This document shows, piece after piece, positions 1 to 9,682 of a DNA stretch of 64,000 nucleotides. A model generated the notes under the pieces. It was not told the DNA's origin. It saw only the letters and a list, made by a program, of their open reading frames with translations, and did no database searches. How positions within the stretch are numbered: the first letter of the stretch is position 1; every line of letters starts with the position of its first letter. Made by a program: the position numbers and the translations under genes. The stretch comes from Brevundimonas subvibrioides (GTDB lineage: Bacteria > Pseudomonadota > Alphaproteobacteria > Caulobacterales > Caulobacteraceae): NCBI GenBank assembly GCA_002280475.1, contig NCEB01000010.1, positions 1 to 64,000 of the forward strand, written 5' to 3'.

Positions 1-101
1 AATCTGGTTTGCGTCCTCATGTGCTAAGCGAAGGCATTGATTCGCTAATTCTAACTCAGGTCCTTTCAGTCGCCATTGGTGCAAACAGGCTTTCCAATCG
101 G
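1..101. other. unrelated sequence joined to nrdJ
   Basis: The nrdJ reading frame stays open leftwards past position 102, but the residues it encodes there no longer resemble the ribonucleotide reductase, and the bases are clearly more AT-rich than the rest of the window. On the minus strand one frame is open through about 33 codons here and runs off the left edge; I do not recognise it. The break is sharp, at about 100-102, just before the [10 protein letters not shown] motif. It could be a mobile-element end or a chimeric contig end. Confidence 0.6.
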
Positions 102-548
102 CTTCAGTACGGCGTGCCGCTGGACGAGTTCGTGGACGCCTTCGTCTTCACCCGCTTCGAGCCGGCAGGGCGGGTGACCGGCAACGATTCGATCGGCTCG
201 GCGACCTCGATCCTGGACTACATCTTCCGCGAGCTGGGCGTGTCCTATCTCGGTCGCCACGAACTGGCCAATGCCGACGCCGAGCCTCTGGACGCCGATG
301 GCCTGGGCGGCGGTCAGGCCGACGAGCTGGTGCCGGCGTCGCACTTCATCTCGCGCGGCTTCGCCCGGGGTGCCGCGCCCGACAACCTCGTCATCCTGCC
401 CTTCGCCCGCCGCATCGAGCCGGAGCCGTCGCCGCCCCGGACCACTGACGCCGACGCCTGCCCCGCCTGCGGCGATTTCACCCTGCAGCAGCGCGGCGGG
501 GCCTTCGTCTGCGACGCCTGCGGCGTGGCCCCGTCGATGCAGGGGTGA
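9..548 (+). CDS. nrdJ: adenosylcobalamin-dependent ribonucleotide reductase, 3' end only
   Basis: C-terminal part of the class II (vitamin B12-dependent) ribonucleoside-diphosphate reductase, which makes deoxyribonucleotides for DNA synthesis in the cytoplasm. Family-like sequence begins at position 102 with [16 protein letters not shown] and continues through [13 protein letters not shown] and [15 protein letters not shown]. The tail ends in a zinc-ribbon-like pair, CPACG and CDACG, typical of the NrdJ C-terminus. About 148 of roughly 1,200 expected residues are present. Codons 9-101 are open but not NrdJ-like, so no real start lies here. The B12 dependence fits the B12-type importer at 50.5-53 kb. 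Confidence 0.88.
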   Translation: MRPHVLSEGIDSLILTQVLSVAIGANRLSNRLQYGVPLDEFVDAFVFTRFEPAGRVTGNDSIGSATSILDYIFRELGVSYLGRHELANADAEPLDADGLGGGQADELVPASHFISRGFARGAAPDNLVILPFARRIEPEPSPPRTTDADACPACGDFTLQQRGGAFVCDACGVAPSMQG

Positions 549-592
549 GCGGCGCGATTCTTGCTTGGAGCGAGTCGATTCCGGAGCCCGCC

Positions 593-1084
593 ATGAAGTC
601 ATTCGCCGTCGCCTCCACCTTGGGTGCCGCCCTCCTCGCCGCCCTGCCCGCCCAGGCCCAGAACGCCGGCCAGATCGCCCGGGTAAGGGGTGGCGCGTCC
701 TGCGCCGGCTGCAACCTGTTCCAGGGCGAGTTCTCGGGGCTGGAAGCCAACGGCCTGAACCTGTCGGGCGCGCGCGTGCGTCAGGCCGATCTCAGCCTGG
801 CCGTCATGAATCGCACCCGCTTCACCGGGGCCGACCTGCGCGATGTCGAGGCCTATGGGGGCGTCTTCTCGTCGTCGAACTTCGCCCGCGCCGATCTGAC
901 CAACTCCAGCTGGGTCGGGGCCTATCTGGATGGCTCCAGCTTCGCCGGGGCGACCCTGACCGGGGCGAACCTGTCCGGCGCCCGCCTGGCCCGGGCCACC
1001 GGACTGACCCAGCGCCAGCTGAACGGCGCCTGCGGCGACGCCTCCACCGTGCTGCCGCACGGCCTGTCCATCCCGGCCTGCTGA
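593..1084 (+). CDS. secreted pentapeptide-repeat protein, short paralogue
   Basis: A 163-residue protein with a signal peptide (about residues 1-22, ending AQA) followed by pentapeptide repeats of the A(D/N)Lxx type, which fold as a right-handed quadrilateral beta-helix. The start at 593 is chosen because it gives the signal peptide; the frame is open from 545. A CxxC pair (C37, C40) precedes the helix. A tail of the form ACGDxST-LP-C (C147, C163) ends the protein, so disulfides may cap both ends in the periplasm (inference). The next gene encodes a longer paralogue with the same caps. Function unknown. Confidence 0.8.
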   Translation: MKSFAVASTLGAALLAALPAQAQNAGQIARVRGGASCAGCNLFQGEFSGLEANGLNLSGARVRQADLSLAVMNRTRFTGADLRDVEAYGGVFSSSNFARADLTNSSWVGAYLDGSSFAGATLTGANLSGARLARATGLTQRQLNGACGDASTVLPHGLSIPAC

Positions 1085-1146
1085 ACGCCTCCGACCTTAC
1101 CGCGATTTAAGTAGGGTTTTCCGCCATCAGGCGTCATCTAGAGACC

Positions 1147-2034
1147 GTGACCCAGTCCCGCCGCCTCCTTCGCAACCTGTTCGCCGCCACGGCCTCCGTG
1201 GGGGCCCTGCTCGGCGCAGGCTCGAGCTCGGCCGAAATGCAGTTCGAGTTCCAGGACCGCGACGTCGCCCGCATGGTCTCGCTGGGCGGCTCGTGCAATC
1301 GCTGCGAGCTGTCGGGACGCAACCTGTCGGGCGCGACCTTCACCGGCGCGACCTTCGTTTCGGCCACCCTGGTCGGGGCCAATCTGCGCGGGGCAGAGCT
1401 GGTCGGATCGAACTTCTCGTCCTCGGACTTCACCCGCGCCGACCTGCACGGGGCTGAAATCCAGGGCTCCAACTTCACCGCCTCCCTGTTCAGCGGCGCG
1501 GTCCTGAGCGGGGCCGAGGCGCAAGGGTCCAACTTCTCGCGCGCCGATCTGTCGGAGGCCAATCTGTCGGGCGCCGAGCTTGTCGGGGCCAATATGAACG
1601 CCGCCGTCCTGACCCGCGCCAACCTGTCGGGGGCCGAGCTGTTCGGCACCACCCTCGCCAACGTCAGCGCGCGCAACGCCAACTTCTCCGACGCCCAGAT
1701 GAACGCGGCCAATATGGCGGGCGGCGACTTCGGCTCGGCCAGTTTCGCCAACGCCGAGATGGACGGGGCTCGTCTGTCAGGCGCCAGCTTCGCCCGCGCC
1801 AACTTCAGCGGAGCGTCGCTGAACCGGGCCGATATCCGGGGCGCCGACCTGTCGCGCGCCACCGGCCTGACCCAGGCCCAGATTTCCACGGCCTGTGGCG
1901 ACAGCTCAACCCGCCTTCCCGGCCGTCTCAGCGCCCGCGCCTGCACCCGGATCATCGTCCGTGCGCCCCGCCCGCCGGCGCCGCCCGCCCCGCCCCAGCC
2001 CCGGCGCAACATCGTCATCGCCGACGCCAACTGA
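1147..2034 (+). CDS. secreted pentapeptide-repeat protein, long paralogue
   Basis: A 295-residue paralogue of the preceding gene, starting at GTG 1147. It has a signal peptide (about residues 1-29), a CxxC pair at C50/C53, roughly 190 residues of pentapeptide repeats (many A-N-L-S-G and A-E-L-x-G units) and the same closing ACGDSSTRLP tail with C250 and C266. A proline- and arginine-rich extension of 29 residues follows the last cysteine and is absent from the shorter paralogue. The two genes look like a tandem duplication with change in coil number. Function unknown; likely periplasmic. Confidence 0.8.
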   Translation: MTQSRRLLRNLFAATASVGALLGAGSSSAEMQFEFQDRDVARMVSLGGSCNRCELSGRNLSGATFTGATFVSATLVGANLRGAELVGSNFSSSDFTRADLHGAEIQGSNFTASLFSGAVLSGAEAQGSNFSRADLSEANLSGAELVGANMNAAVLTRANLSGAELFGTTLANVSARNANFSDAQMNAANMAGGDFGSASFANAEMDGARLSGASFARANFSGASLNRADIRGADLSRATGLTQAQISTACGDSSTRLPGRLSARACTRIIVRAPRPPAPPAPPQPRRNIVIADAN

Positions 2035-2056
2035 CGGCCGGGCCCGGCGTCCCGTT

Positions 2057-2089
2057 CCGTCATCCTCGGACTTGATCCGAGGATGACGG
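2057..2089. terminator. perfect palindrome between convergent genes, repeat family 2
   Basis: A 12-bp stem (GTCATCCTCGGA with TCCGAGGATGAC) with loop CTTGA lies between the convergent ends of the pentapeptide gene and aspS, so it probably serves both as terminator. The same hairpin recurs in inverted pairs at 14.44, 44.24 and 46.69 kb; this copy is a single arm. Confidence 0.7.
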
Positions 2090-2103
2090 CTCAATTTTAC
2101 GCC

Positions 2104-3806
2104 TCAGACCTTGATCGGCGGGGCCGTGCGGATGTGGACGTCCTTCAGCTGACGCTCGGCCGCCTCGGTGGGGGCGTTCATCAGCAGGTCCTCGCCCTGC
2201 TGGTTCAACGGGAAGGCGATCACCTCGCGGATGGCCGTCTGGCCGGCCAGCAGCATGACGATCCGGTCGATGCCCGGGGCCAGGCCCCCGTGCGGCGGTG
2301 CCCCATAGCGGAAGGCGTTCAACATGCCGCCGAACTGTTCCTCGACCACCGAGGGATCGTAGCCCGCGATCTCGAAGGCCTTGAGCATGATCTCGGCCTT
2401 GTGGTTCCGGATCGCGCCCGAGCACAGCTCATAGCCGTTGCAGACGATGTCGTACTGATAGGCCAGGACGTCCAGCGGGTCCTTCGTCGTCAGCGCCTCC
2501 AGCTCGCCCTGCGGCATGGAGAAGGGGTTGTGGCTGAAATCGACCTTCTTCTCCTCGTCCGACCATTCGAACATCGGGAAGTCGACGATCCAGCAGAAGC
2601 GGAAGGCGTCGTCGGCGATCAGGTTCAGGTCCTGGCCCAGCTTGATTCGGGCGTTGGCGGCGAACTTGGAGAACACCGCCGGGTCGCCGGCCGCGAAGAA
2701 GGCGGCGTCGCCCTGGCCCATCCCCAGCGCCTTCATCAGGCCGTCGGTGGCCTCGGGGCCCAGGTTCTTGGCGATCGGCCCGCCCCAGCCGCCCTGATCC
2801 TCGGACCAGAAGATATAGCCGAGACCCGGCTGGCCCTCGCCCTGGGCCCAGCTGTTCATGCGGTCGCAGAAGGCGCGCGACCCACCCTTGGGCGCGGGGA
2901 TGCCCCACACGGCGTTCCTGGCGTCCGCGCCCAGAATCTTGGCGAACAGGCCGAACCCGCCGTCGCGGAAGTGGTCGGACACGTCCTGCATCTCGATGGG
3001 ATTGCGCAGGTCCGGCTTGTCGGTGCCGTATTTGGCGATGCTCTCACGATAGGGGATGCGGACGAAGGGATAGGGATCGACCCGCTTGCCGTCGGCGAAC
3101 TCCTCGAACACGCCGTGCATGACGGGCTCGATCGCGGCGAACACGTCCTCCTGGGTGACGAAGCTCATCTCGACGTCGAGCTGATAGAACTCCAGCGACC
3201 GGTCGGCGCGCAGGTCCTCGTCGCGGAAGCAGGGTGCGATCTGGAAATAGCGGTCGAAGCCCGAGACCATCAGCAGCTGCTTGAACTGCTGCGGGGCCTG
3301 CGGCAGGGCGTAGAACTTGCCGGGATGCAGGCGCGACGGCACCAGGAAGTCGCGGGCGCCCTCGGGGCTTGAAGCCGTGAGGATCGGCGTCTGGTATTCC
3401 AGGAAGCCCTGATCGACCATCCGGCGACGGATCGACGAAATCACCCGCGAACGCAGGACGATGTTCTTGTGCAGGGTCTCGCGGCGGCTTCCGACAGGAC
3501 TTCGACCGCCTTGACCCGCACCTCGACCTCGCCGGTCGGCAGGGTGGCGTTGACCGTCCCCGCCTCGCGCAGAACCACTTCGCCGTCGATGCGGATCACG
3601 CTCTCGGCGCGCAGCCGCTCGACGATCTCGAAGCCCGGCGTCTCGGGGTGCAGCACCAGTTGGGTCAGGCCGTAGTGGTCGCGCAGGTCGATGAACAAGA
3701 GGCCGCCGTGATCGCGCTTGCGATGCACCCAACCCGACAGGCGGACATTGGCACCCGCGTCCGTGGAACGGAGGGCGCCGCAGGTGTGGGAGCGATAGGC
3801 GTGCAT
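2104..3806 (-). pseudogene. aspS: aspartyl-tRNA synthetase, frame broken by an internal deletion
   Basis: Class II synthetase that charges tRNA-Asp. The N-terminal OB-fold (start ATG 3806, [13 protein letters not shown]; then [12 protein letters not shown]) is read in one frame down to about 3485. The catalytic part ([14 protein letters not shown] onward, motif 2 [11 protein letters not shown], motif 3 [13 protein letters not shown]) is in another frame. Between VEVLSEA and RRETLH, about 22-25 residues that family members have, ending in KYRFLDL, are missing together with the frame. The junction sits in a GCCGC-rich stretch. With the gap restored the protein would be about 590 residues, the normal bacterial length. 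The gene is essential, so an assembly error is the likeliest cause; a stop-free full-length product is not encoded as given. Confidence 0.9.
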
Positions 3807-4008
3807 GGGCGGAATTCGTCTGTGAAACGGCTGCGAAACAGCGGACCGGGAGAAGCGGCGTAAGGCGCATCCGAGGCCCCGAAAGTCAAGGATTCGCAAT
3901 CCTCCCCGTAGGGAGGGATTTCACGGCATCCACAACACCGATCGTCTGTCCACGGCGGACAAAGGAACCGCGCCCGGACAGTCACGGTCATCTGCTATGC
4001 TGTGCAAC

Positions 4009-4707
4009 ATGTCCGCCAAGCGTTCCTCTCAGGACCAGCTCCGGCTCCCGCTCACCCGGGATGTGCCGACCAGCGCCAGCGCCTTCGTGCGCTCCGGCTC
4101 GAACGCCTTTGCGTTCGACGCCCTGTCGGCCTGGCCCAACGACACCGGCCGCGTCATGGCCCTGTGCGGCCCCGCCGGCTGCGGCAAGAGCCACCTCGCC
4201 GCCCTGTGGGCCGAGCGCGTCGGGGCGGTGCCCCTGAACGGCTCCGAAGCGGCGCTCGCCGACCCTCTGGAGCTGGAGGGCCGGCCCGTCCTGCTGGACA
4301 TCGCCCAGGACGCCGACGACGAGACCCTGTTTCACCTCATCAACCTGGCCCAGCAGGACGGCGGGGCCCTGCTGATGGTGTCGCGGCCCTCGCCCCGCCG
4401 CTGGCAGGTGGCCGTGCCGGACCTGCGCAGCCGCCTGGACGCCGTCCGGGTCCTGGCCATGGAGGCGCCGGACGACGCGGTCCTGTCGGCCATCCTCGCC
4501 GCCCGCTTCGCCGAGCGCAGCATCACCCCGGCGGACGGGGTCATCGATTACCTGGTCCTGCGCATCGACCGATCGGCGGCGGCGGCGGCTGATGTCGTCG
4601 AGCGGCTGGACGCCGAACACCGGCCCGTGACCCGCGCCCTGGCCCGCCAGGTCCTCGGGGCCAGCGCCGATCTGTTCGAAGAGCCGCCGGAAGGGTTGCA
4701 GCCGTAA
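4009..4707 (+). CDS. hdaA: HdaA, DnaA-related regulator of replication initiation
   Basis: AAA+ protein of the Hda family, which with the DNA-loaded beta clamp stimulates ATP hydrolysis by DnaA and so prevents re-initiation. The N-terminal QLRLPL (about residues 10-15) is the clamp-binding motif, and GPAGCGKS (54-61) is Walker A. At 232 residues it has family length and lacks the DnaA DNA-binding domain. An in-frame ATG also exists at 3997; neither start has a clear ribosome site, and I prefer 4009 because it brings the clamp motif closer to the N-terminus. ppk follows after 23 bp, suggesting co-transcription. Confidence 0.85.
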   Translation: MSAKRSSQDQLRLPLTRDVPTSASAFVRSGSNAFAFDALSAWPNDTGRVMALCGPAGCGKSHLAALWAERVGAVPLNGSEAALADPLELEGRPVLLDIAQDADDETLFHLINLAQQDGGALLMVSRPSPRRWQVAVPDLRSRLDAVRVLAMEAPDDAVLSAILAARFAERSITPADGVIDYLVLRIDRSAAAAADVVERLDAEHRPVTRALARQVLGASADLFEEPPEGLQP

Positions 4708-4730
4708 CAGAGCGGCCTCACAACCAGCCC

Positions 4731-6939
4731 ATGTCCGACGCCGCCATCGCCGACGCCACGACCGGAGAGGAGGTCCCCTCCTCTCGCGCGCCCCAGCTGC
4801 ACCTGGACGAGGCGCTGATGGCCTCGCCCGAGCGCTTCTTCAACCGCGAGATCAGCTGGCTGAAGTTCAACGCCCGGGTGCTGGAAGAAGCCGCCAACCC
4901 GGTTCACCCCCTTCTGGAACGCCTGCGCTTCCTGTCCATCTCGGCCAACAATCTGGACGAGTTCTTCATGACCCGCGTCGCCGGGCTGAAGGGCCAGGTG
5001 CGCGAGCGGGTCCGCACCCTGTCCGCCGACGGTCTGACCGCCGCGGAGCAGTTGGAAAAGGTCAATGTCGCCGCCGGCGAGCTGATGGCCGAGCAGCAGA
5101 AGCGGTGGCGCCAGCTCAGGAACGAGCTGACCACCGCCGGCATCGAGGTCGTGCGGCCGGCCAAGATCACCAAGACCGACCGCGACAGGCTGGAGCCGGA
5201 GTTCCTGAACCAGCTGTTCGCCGTCCTGACGCCCCTGGCCATCGACCCGGCCCATCCCTTTCCATTCCTGCCGAACCTCGGCTTCTCGCTGGCGCTGAAA
5301 CTGCGGCGTCAGCGCGACAACAAGACCCTCTATGCCCTGGTCCCCGTCCCGACCCAGGTCCGCCGCTTCTGGGAGCTGCCGGGCGACGGCCGCTCGGTGA
5401 AGGGGCGCCGCCGGTTCGTGACGCTGGAGGCCGTGCTCCTGCTGTTCATCGAGCACCTGTTCCCCGGCCACGAGGTGCTGGAGAAAGGCGTGCTGCGCCT
5501 GATCCGCGACTCGGACATCGAGATCGAGGAAGAGGCCGAGGACCTGGTCATGGAGTTTGAGGAGGCGCTGAAGCAGCGTCGCCTGGGCTCGGTCGTCCGG
5601 GTCAAGATCGAGGCCTCGATGCCCGACGACCTGCGCGACTTCATCGTCGGAGAGCTGGCCGCCGCGCCCCAGGACGTGGTGCTGGTCGACGGCATGCTGG
5701 GCCTGGCCCAGCTGTCCGAGCTGATCCCGCCCGGCCATCCGGACCTGAAGTTCCCCGGCTATGAGCCGCGCTATCCCGAGCGAGTCCGCGACCAGGGCGG
5801 TGACGTCTTCGCCGCCGTGCGCGAGAAGGACATCCTGATCCACCACCCATTCGAGAGCTTCGACGTGGTGGTGCAGTTCCTGCGCCAGGCCGCGCGCGAC
5901 CCCAACGTCATCGCCATCAAGCAGACGCTGTACCGCACCTCCAAGGACAGCCCGATCGTCGCCGCCTTGATCGAGGCGGCCGAGAACGGCAAGAACGTGG
6001 TCGCCCTGGTCGAGCTGAAGGCTCGTTTCGACGAGGAGGCCAATCTGCGCTGGGCGCGGGCCATGGAGCGGGCGGGCGTCCACGTCGTCTTCGGCTTCGT
6101 AGACCCACGCCAAGCTGAGCGTCGTCGTACGGCGCGAGGGCGACGGGCTGAAGACCTACTGCCACTTCGGCACGGGCAACTATCATCCGATCACGGCCAG
6201 GATCTACACTGACCTCAGCCTGTTCAGCTCCGATCCCGTTTTGGCCCGCGACGCCTCGCGCGTGTTCAACTACATCACCGGCTATGCGCAGCCGGAGGAC
6301 CTCGAGGCGCTGGTCGTCTCGCCGCTCAACATGAAGTCGACGCTGATCGAACTGATCGGCAAGGAGATGTCCGCCGCCGCCAAGGGCCGGCCCGCCGCCA
6401 TCTGGGTCAAGCTGAACGCCCTGGTCGACCCCGAGATCATCGACGCCCTGTACCGCGCCAGCCAGTGGGGCGTGCGTATCGAACTGGTGGTGCGCGGGAT
6501 CTGCTGCCTGCGTCCGGGCGTTCCGGGCCTTTCGGAGAACATCCGGGTCAAGTCGATCGTCGGCCGATTCCTGGAACACAGCCGCATCATCTGTTTCGCC
6601 AACGGGCGCGACCTGCCGCATGACAGGGCCAAGGTCTATATCTCCTCGGCCGACTGGATGACCCGCAACCTGAACCGCCGCGTCGAGGTCATGACCCCCG
6701 TCACCAACGCCACCGTCCACGACCAGATCCTGGATCAGATCATGGTCGCCAACCTCAAGGACGACGCCCAGAGCTGGGTCCTGGGCCCGGACGGCGACTA
6801 CACCCGGGTCACGCCGATCGATCCGGCGCGGCCCTTCTCGGCGCACCAGTATTTCATGACCAACCCCAGCCTGTCGGGCCGGGGCCGCAAGGTGAAGACC
6901 CTGCCCGGTCGGCTGCGCTACGAACGGCCCGGCAAATGA
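4731..6939 (+). pseudogene. ppk1: polyphosphate kinase 1, frame broken by an 8-bp deletion
   Basis: PPK1 makes inorganic polyphosphate from ATP and is membrane-associated in other bacteria. The N-terminal half ([32 protein letters not shown], then KQTLYRT) runs in frame from 4731 to about 6104. The rest ([21 protein letters not shown], ending at 6939) is in the next frame. The family reads FVDLKTHAKL here, but the sequence gives FVD then THAKL shifted, which fits loss of 8 bases between two copies of GAC. The histidine of THAKL, the phosphorylated residue, sits right after the break. Restored length is about 739 residues. hdaA lies 23 bp upstream and ppx 10 bp downstream. Confidence 0.9.
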
Positions 6940-6949
6940 GTTTGCGCGC

Positions 6950-8437
6950 GTGAGCGAGCCCTACCCCGCCCCGCGCGAGGCCGCCGTCGTCGACATCGGC
7001 TCGAACTCCGTGCGGATGGTCCTGTACCGGCTGGAAGGCCGGGCCATCTGGACCGTGTTCAACGAAAAAGTGCTGGCCGGCCTGGGCCGCGACCTGCCCG
7101 AGACCCGACGGCTGTCGGAGCCCGGGGTGGCCCTGGCGATGACCGCCCTTCGTCGGTTCGCGGCCGTTCTGGACGGGGTCAAGCCCGCCTATGTCTTCGT
7201 CGCCGCCACCGCGGCGGTGCGCGAGGCCGAGGACGGACCCAGCTTCTGCGATCGCGTCGCCGCCGAGACCGGCCTGCGCGTCCGCGTCCTGACCGGAGAG
7301 GAGGAGGCGCTCTATGCCGCCCTCGGCGTCGTCGCCGGCGATCCCCGCGCCCAGGGCCTGGCCGCCGACATGGGCGGCTCCAGCCTGGAGCTGATCCGCA
7401 TCGGTCAGGGCCGCCCCGAGGCCGGCGTCACCCTGCCGCTTGGTCCCTTCAGCCTCGCCGACCCCAGGGGTTTCGACGCCGACCGCCTGCGCGCCAAGAT
7501 CGCCGAACGGCTGAAGCCCGTCGCCGCGCGGTTCTCCACCCAGGAACTCCACGCGGTCGGCGGCGGCTGGCGGTCACTGGCCCAGTTGCACATGGAGATC
7601 AGCGGCTATCCCCTGCGGATCGTCCATCAGTACGCCATGACGGCCGGGGACGCTCGCGACGTCGCCCGGTTCGTGGCCCAGCAGTCGAAGGCCTCGCTGG
7701 ATCGCCTGCCCGGGGTGTCCAAGCGCCGCGCCGAGACCCTGCCCTATGCCGCCCTGGTGCTGGACGGGTTGATCGAGGCCCTGGGGGTCAAGAGCATCGT
7801 GTTTTCCGCCTGGGGGCTGCGCGAAGGCCTGCTGTACGAGACGCTGGATCGCGACGAGAGCCCGGTCGATCCCCTGATCGCGGGCTGCGCGGCGCTGGGC
7901 GCGCGCCAGGGCATTTCGCCCGGCCTGCCGGTGGCGCTGGAGGCCTGGCTGTCTCAGGTCATCGCCGCCCTGCCCGTCAGTTTCGGCCCGGAGCGCGACC
8001 CGGTTCTGGCCGCCGCCGCCTGCCGGCTCGCCGACCTGGGGGCCCGGCTGCACCCCGATCACCGCGTCGATCTGGTGTTCGACCAGGTCCTGCGCGCGCC
8101 CATTCCGGGCCAGACCCATGCCGAGCGCGTCTGGCTGGCCTGTGCCCTGAACGCCCGCTACGGCGGCGGGGCCGCGACCCCGGACGCGGCTGCCGTGGAG
8201 CGTCTTCTGGGCGAGGAGGCCCGCGCGGGGGCCCGGGCCATGGGGCTGGCTCTGCGTCTGGGTTGCGACCTGTCGGGCCGCTCTCCGCAATTGCTGGCCA
8301 ATGCCGCCGTGGGGGTCGAGAACGGGCTTCTGCGCCTGACCGCCGCGCCCGGCTATGCCGACGTCCTGCTGGGCGAACAGACGAAGCGCCGGGCCAAGGC
8401 GCTGGCCGAGGCGCTGGGGCTGAAGCTCGAGATTTAA
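6950..8437 (+). CDS. ppx: Ppx/GppA exopolyphosphatase family protein
   Basis: Sugar-kinase/Hsp70-fold phosphatase that removes terminal phosphates from polyphosphate or converts pppGpp to ppGpp. DIGSNSVRM (from residue 15) is the first phosphate-binding loop, and ADMGGSSLEL is the second. Start GTG 6950; 495 residues, normal for the long alphaproteobacterial form. It lies 10 bp after ppk, so synthesis and breakdown of polyphosphate are encoded together, and the (p)ppGpp enzyme lies elsewhere in the window at 41.5 kb. Which substrate is preferred cannot be told from sequence. Confidence 0.85.
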   Translation: MSEPYPAPREAAVVDIGSNSVRMVLYRLEGRAIWTVFNEKVLAGLGRDLPETRRLSEPGVALAMTALRRFAAVLDGVKPAYVFVAATAAVREAEDGPSFCDRVAAETGLRVRVLTGEEEALYAALGVVAGDPRAQGLAADMGGSSLELIRIGQGRPEAGVTLPLGPFSLADPRGFDADRLRAKIAERLKPVAARFSTQELHAVGGGWRSLAQLHMEISGYPLRIVHQYAMTAGDARDVARFVAQQSKASLDRLPGVSKRRAETLPYAALVLDGLIEALGVKSIVFSAWGLREGLLYETLDRDESPVDPLIAGCAALGARQGISPGLPVALEAWLSQVIAALPVSFGPERDPVLAAAACRLADLGARLHPDHRVDLVFDQVLRAPIPGQTHAERVWLACALNARYGGGAATPDAAAVERLLGEEARAGARAMGLALRLGCDLSGRSPQLLANAAVGVENGLLRLTAAPGYADVLLGEQTKRRAKALAEALGLKLEI

Positions 8438-8453
8438 TCCGCCAGACGGGCGA

Positions 8454-9602
8454 CTACTCGATCTCGACGACCTCGACCCGCGCCCCGTTTAGCACCAGCG
8501 CGATCTCGCCGCGCTTCAGCTTCAGCGCGTCCTCGCCGAAGAGCTGGCGGCGCCAGCCCTTGAGCGCATCCACGTCGGCGGCGTCGGACAGGGCGATCTT
8601 CTCCAGATCGGCCACATTGGCGATCAGCTTGGAGGCCACGCCCGCATTGTCGCTCTTGGCCTTCAGAAGCACCTTCAACAACTCGACCACAGAAGGCGGT
8701 GCCGGCTGGTTGTGCGCTGGCCGATCCATCTTGGGCGCATGGGCCTCAGGGTCGGCCATGACCCGTTTTAGCACCTCGATCAGCTCCAGCCCCAGGCGCG
8801 AGCCGCCGAACCCCTTGGGCACGGAGCGCAGCCGGTTGAAGGCCTCGATGTCGGTCGGGGCCTGGGTGGCGACCTCGTCGATGGCCTCGTCCTTCAGGAT
8901 ACGACCCCGAGGCTGGTCCCTGTCCTGGGCCGCCTGTTCGCGCCAGACCGCCGTCGCCTTGAAGGCCGCCAGATATTTCGCGTTGTATTTCTTGGGCTTC
9001 AGCCGTTTCCAGGCCTTCTCCGGATCGGTGTCGTAGAGGTCGGGATCGACCAGATCCTCCATCTCCGACATCACCCAGTCCAGCCGGCCCTCCTTCAGCA
9101 GCCGGTCGCGCAGCTTGGGATACAGGGCCGCCAGATGGGTCACGTCACCCATCGCATAGTGCAGCTGCGCGTCCGACAGTGGCCTCCGCGACCAGTCGGT
9201 GAAGCGGCTGCCCTTGTCCAGGTCGATGCGCAGCATCTGCCGCACCAGCGAATCATAGGCGACCTGGTCGCCGAAGCCGGCCGCCATCGCCGCCACCTGG
9301 GTGTCGAACATCGGCTTGGGCATCGCCCCCAGCTTGACGAAGATTTCGGTGTCCTGGCGCGCGGCATGGAACACCTTGACCACCGCCGGGTCGCGCAGGA
9401 TGTTCAGGAACGGCCCCAGGTCCAGCCCCTCGGCCTGCGGATCGATGATCGCCTCGTGATCGGCCGTCGCGGCCTGGATCAGGCACAGCTTGGGCCAGTA
9501 GGTCGTCTCCCGCATGAACTCGGTATCGACCGCGATGAAGGGAGCGTTGCGAACCGCCGAACAGAACTCAGCCAGCGCGTCATTGGTGGTGATCGGCGTC
9601 AT
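8454..9602 (-). CDS. rnd: ribonuclease D
   Basis: 3'-5' exoribonuclease of the DEDD superfamily that trims tRNA and other stable RNA 3' ends. The first acidic motif is VDTEF (D26, E28), followed by MRETTYWPKLCLIQ; a second is FHAARQDTEIF, and the DEDDy motif YAMGDV comes later. HRDC-like regions occupy the C-terminal half. The ATG at 9602 is preferred over the upstream extension because it places the MTPITTND N-terminus at family position; 382 residues. It converges with ppx and diverges from purM. Confidence 0.9.
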   Translation of the reverse strand: MTPITTNDALAEFCSAVRNAPFIAVDTEFMRETTYWPKLCLIQAATADHEAIIDPQAEGLDLGPFLNILRDPAVVKVFHAARQDTEIFVKLGAMPKPMFDTQVAAMAAGFGDQVAYDSLVRQMLRIDLDKGSRFTDWSRRPLSDAQLHYAMGDVTHLAALYPKLRDRLLKEGRLDWVMSEMEDLVDPDLYDTDPEKAWKRLKPKKYNAKYLAAFKATAVWREQAAQDRDQPRGRILKDEAIDEVATQAPTDIEAFNRLRSVPKGFGGSRLGLELIEVLKRVMADPEAHAPKMDRPAHNQPAPPSVVELLKVLLKAKSDNAGVASKLIANVADLEKIALSDAADVDALKGWRRQLFGEDALKLKRGEIALVLNGARVEVVEIE

Positions 9603-9682
9603 TGAAATGCTATAGCCCCCCGCGACCGCGTCGTGGCAATAGCCCCGGCCTTTTTTCCGCACCGTTTTCAGGCCCGTGAGCG

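Noticed and set aside
4548-6113. 521-codon minus-strand frame over ppk
   Set aside because: Mirror frame of ppk with no recognisable domain.
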